Origin: Lacipirellulaceae bacterium
Lineage (GTDB): Bacteria > Planctomycetota > Planctomycetia > Pirellulales > Lacipirellulaceae
DNA: 64,000 nt
NCBI GenBank assembly: GCA_040218535.1
Contig: JAVJRG010000005.1
Location: 496,001-560,000, forward strand
Direction of reading: 5' to 3'
In this document: positions 63,401 through 64,000 of the stretch, in pieces
How the letters are laid out: every line of letters begins with the position of its first letter
Numbering within the stretch: position 1 is the stretch's first letter
Program-made: the position numbers and the translations under genes
Notes under the pieces: generated by a model
What the model was told of the DNA's origin: nothing
What the model saw: the letters and a program-made list of their open reading frames with translations, nothing else
Database searches by the model: none

Positions 63401-64000
63401 TCAACGTGGCTCTGGACACTGAGTTTCGTCAGGGATCGTTCACGCTCTCCAACCCTCAATTTGGAACACCGAGCGACTTCGCGACGTTTGGCTTCTCAAT
63501 CCTGAGCGACATCGAGGCGTATTTCTTCATCACGGCCGCCCAGGGTGACCGTCGTGCGAACCAGCTCAACGCACCGAAGGTGACGCTTTTCAATGGACAA
63601 CAGGCGATCGTTGTGGATACCGCGTTCGTGCCATTCGTGATTAGCGTGATTCCAGTGGTCGGTGAGTTTGCTGCTGCCCAGCAGCCGGTGATTGTGGTGC
63701 TCTCCGAGGGGACGATGATGACGGTGCAGGCAGTGGTTTCTGATGACCGGCGTTATGTCCGTCTCACCCTGGTGCCATTCTTCAGTCAGATTGGTGACGT
63801 GCAGACGTTCACTTTCGATGGTTCAGAAACCACGACGAACACCAGCAACACCACCGATGGTGACGATGATGGGAATAACGAGTCGGACGACAACTCTCAG
63901 CAAACCATCCGTAGCGGTACGACGGTCCAGTTGCCGACGTTCCAGGTGATCTCGGTAGCAACAACGGTAAGCGTCCCCGACGGTGGCACGGTGCTGCTTG
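60469..64000 (+). CDS. Secretin of the pilus / type II-like secretion operon (3' end outside)
   Basis: At least 1177 codons, incomplete at the right edge. The start is TTG 60469 with AAGGAG upstream. Signal peptide KRTSNVIAAGLLALLTATAV to ALAQ. Helical, Gln/Ala/Glu-rich TPR-like repeats follow (about 45-600). An STN/N0 domain lies at about 660-745 (VSVSYNETPLASVIEGLSDL, AGVNIHLDPLGL). A flexible Gly/Pro linker follows. N1/secretin domain begins about 900 (EIQPFPTNLSLVISQTQRVH, IRLSDEFFERIGIDFDFNIE, VTLFNGQQAIVVDTAFVP). Secretins form the outer-membrane channel through which pili or exoproteins leave. The linkage with pilM favours PilQ; a GspD identity cannot be excluded. Confidence 0.85.
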   Translation, partial: MKRTSNVIAAGLLALLTATAVGPLALAQGGKSKLVVPENRQQLDALVSQSRAALKAGNLEEANRLLTVAERSEVRYPKLHFGDTAKKVRQDWLRVTEQGSSKRPSFNPLAAFKRQPESPKQDPFLAGTTAAAQQVKLPTEINVVKPTTVVEVPDGETQIIAGVKRDLTKSGREASDHALLTARQALSVGDLPRAQQFLAHAQQQQVVYQADEDSPERVQASIDECRRIAQIRKADPQGDSWRHAYAKYLVVQSEALTHWGDLETAERTASEAGQLSNQFAANEVAPQDVLQQIAMLREQANSQTARATQPSQVAAPNAIKQDNAVTPAGAEVPQSSGGNVQLTQGISGGYDGEVLPLPKPAPVDANELLKQGEELLRSGQRAAALDSFKEAFENKDSLDLVSQQRLQGHLQMLSVAPADSRELPAPQAGGGLLGSVDDERSVLARQIWSDVSKKQSEATRIRELDPLRSRELLMEATKLVEDSGLDSRTQGRLLSSVNKNLASTEKYIKDNQAEIDLEAANRAVLEENDRRSRMKVEVGERIAELVDQFNKLSDEQRFAEAEVVANKLYEMAPKELVAQQVWRQAKTRRREDLNREIIDKSEEGFAGTMLDIRGVSADAMVNATRDYGFGQDWEQIAKRKGSSDYTSRRNARELEIEQKLKTDVSVSYNETPLASVIEGLSDLAGVNIHLDPLGLSQQAVRSDTPITIDLKRQVSLKSALQLILEPLGLTYTIKDEVLKITSEEIRDGDVMVETYNVADLVIPIPNFVPSTNMGLQGLINDAYAATAMTGNLGTPGPMAGLVDSGGVAPAAGPLGRNQLGQANFGGPGTGSVSSQGSGPPLGGAANADFDSLIDLIVSTVEHDSWMENGTGEGEIQPFPTNLSLVISQTQRVHEQIRDLLEQLRRQQDLQVTIEVRFIRLSDEFFERIGIDFDFNIEDNIPFVPVTEGAGAQTSYAPGQPSSIVGISGANDGNAGPLFNVALDTEFRQGSFTLSNPQFGTPSDFATFGFSILSDIEAYFFITAAQGDRRANQLNAPKVTLFNGQQAIVVDTAFVPFVISVIPVVGEFAAAQQPVIVVLSEGTMMTVQAVVSDDRRYVRLTLVPFFSQIGDVQTFTFDGSETTTNTSNTTDGDDDGNNESDDNSQQTIRSGTTVQLPTFQVISVATTVSVPDGGTVLL

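Overview
The window looks like chromosomal DNA of a planctomycete, most likely order Pirellulales and near the Lacipirellulaceae. Support comes from several secreted proteins ending in PEP-CTERM sorting signals, some preceded by short dockerin-like Asp-rich repeats (DxDGDxDxxDLxxWQ style). A DevBCA-like exporter, Cys/Pro-rich small secreted proteins and Gly/Glu/Tyr-rich pilus-machinery proteins point the same way, as do many dispersed hairpin repeats between genes. The species assignment is inference; no rRNA gene is present. No prophage, insertion sequence or CRISPR array was seen.

Layout. 1-243 is the 3' end of dnaB. 554-4708 encodes a giant PEP-CTERM surface protein with six ~190-residue modules. 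4874-8077 is a BamA-type outer-membrane assembly protein with an unusual Gln/Pro-rich insert. 8161-11473 (minus) carries a group-2 sigma-70 factor and ribosomal protein S1. 11964-12446 is a small HTH protein. 12856-17864 is a run of secreted proteins: an unknown protein, a subtilase with dockerin and PEP-CTERM, an alpha/beta hydrolase and a short PEP-CTERM protein. 17919-18564 is a broken beta-carbonic anhydrase. 18813-25264 holds a conserved unknown, a membrane-inserted P-loop NTPase, a lipoprotein, a Cys-rich secreted protein, a repeat-filled spacer and an HTTM pair. 25524-30172 holds unknown and membrane proteins, including a zinc-ribbon/GYF protein.

30398-38156 holds uppP, a phosphodiesterase-superfamily protein, tRNA-His, a YflT-like stress protein, a TolC-like lipoprotein, a 3-methyladenine DNA glycosylase and a zinc-ribbon/solute-binding fusion. 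38236-43320 (minus) is a devB-devC-devC-devA export operon whose ATPase is fused to a cyclic-nucleotide-binding domain. 43817-47029 has a DUF1990 protein, three small membrane or secreted proteins and a STAS/anti-sigma kinase pair. tRNA-Asn with a decayed partial copy follows. 47656-50973 is a second large PEP-CTERM repeat protein, ended by a remnant of a type III restriction/helicase subunit. Then come a lipoprotein, a PQQ-type beta-propeller and cmk.

54234-64000 is a type IV pilus/type II secretion-like operon: pilM, two single-span proteins with long GGEYGG-rich tracts where pilN/pilO would be expected, and a secretin that runs off the window.

Most interesting: the GGEYGG-rich pilus alignment proteins, a tRNA-His gene without the expected G-1/C73 identity pair, the zinc-ribbon/coiled-coil/solute-binding fusion, the cNMP-regulated DevA, the BamA insert, and several families of dispersed inverted repeats present in two or more copies.
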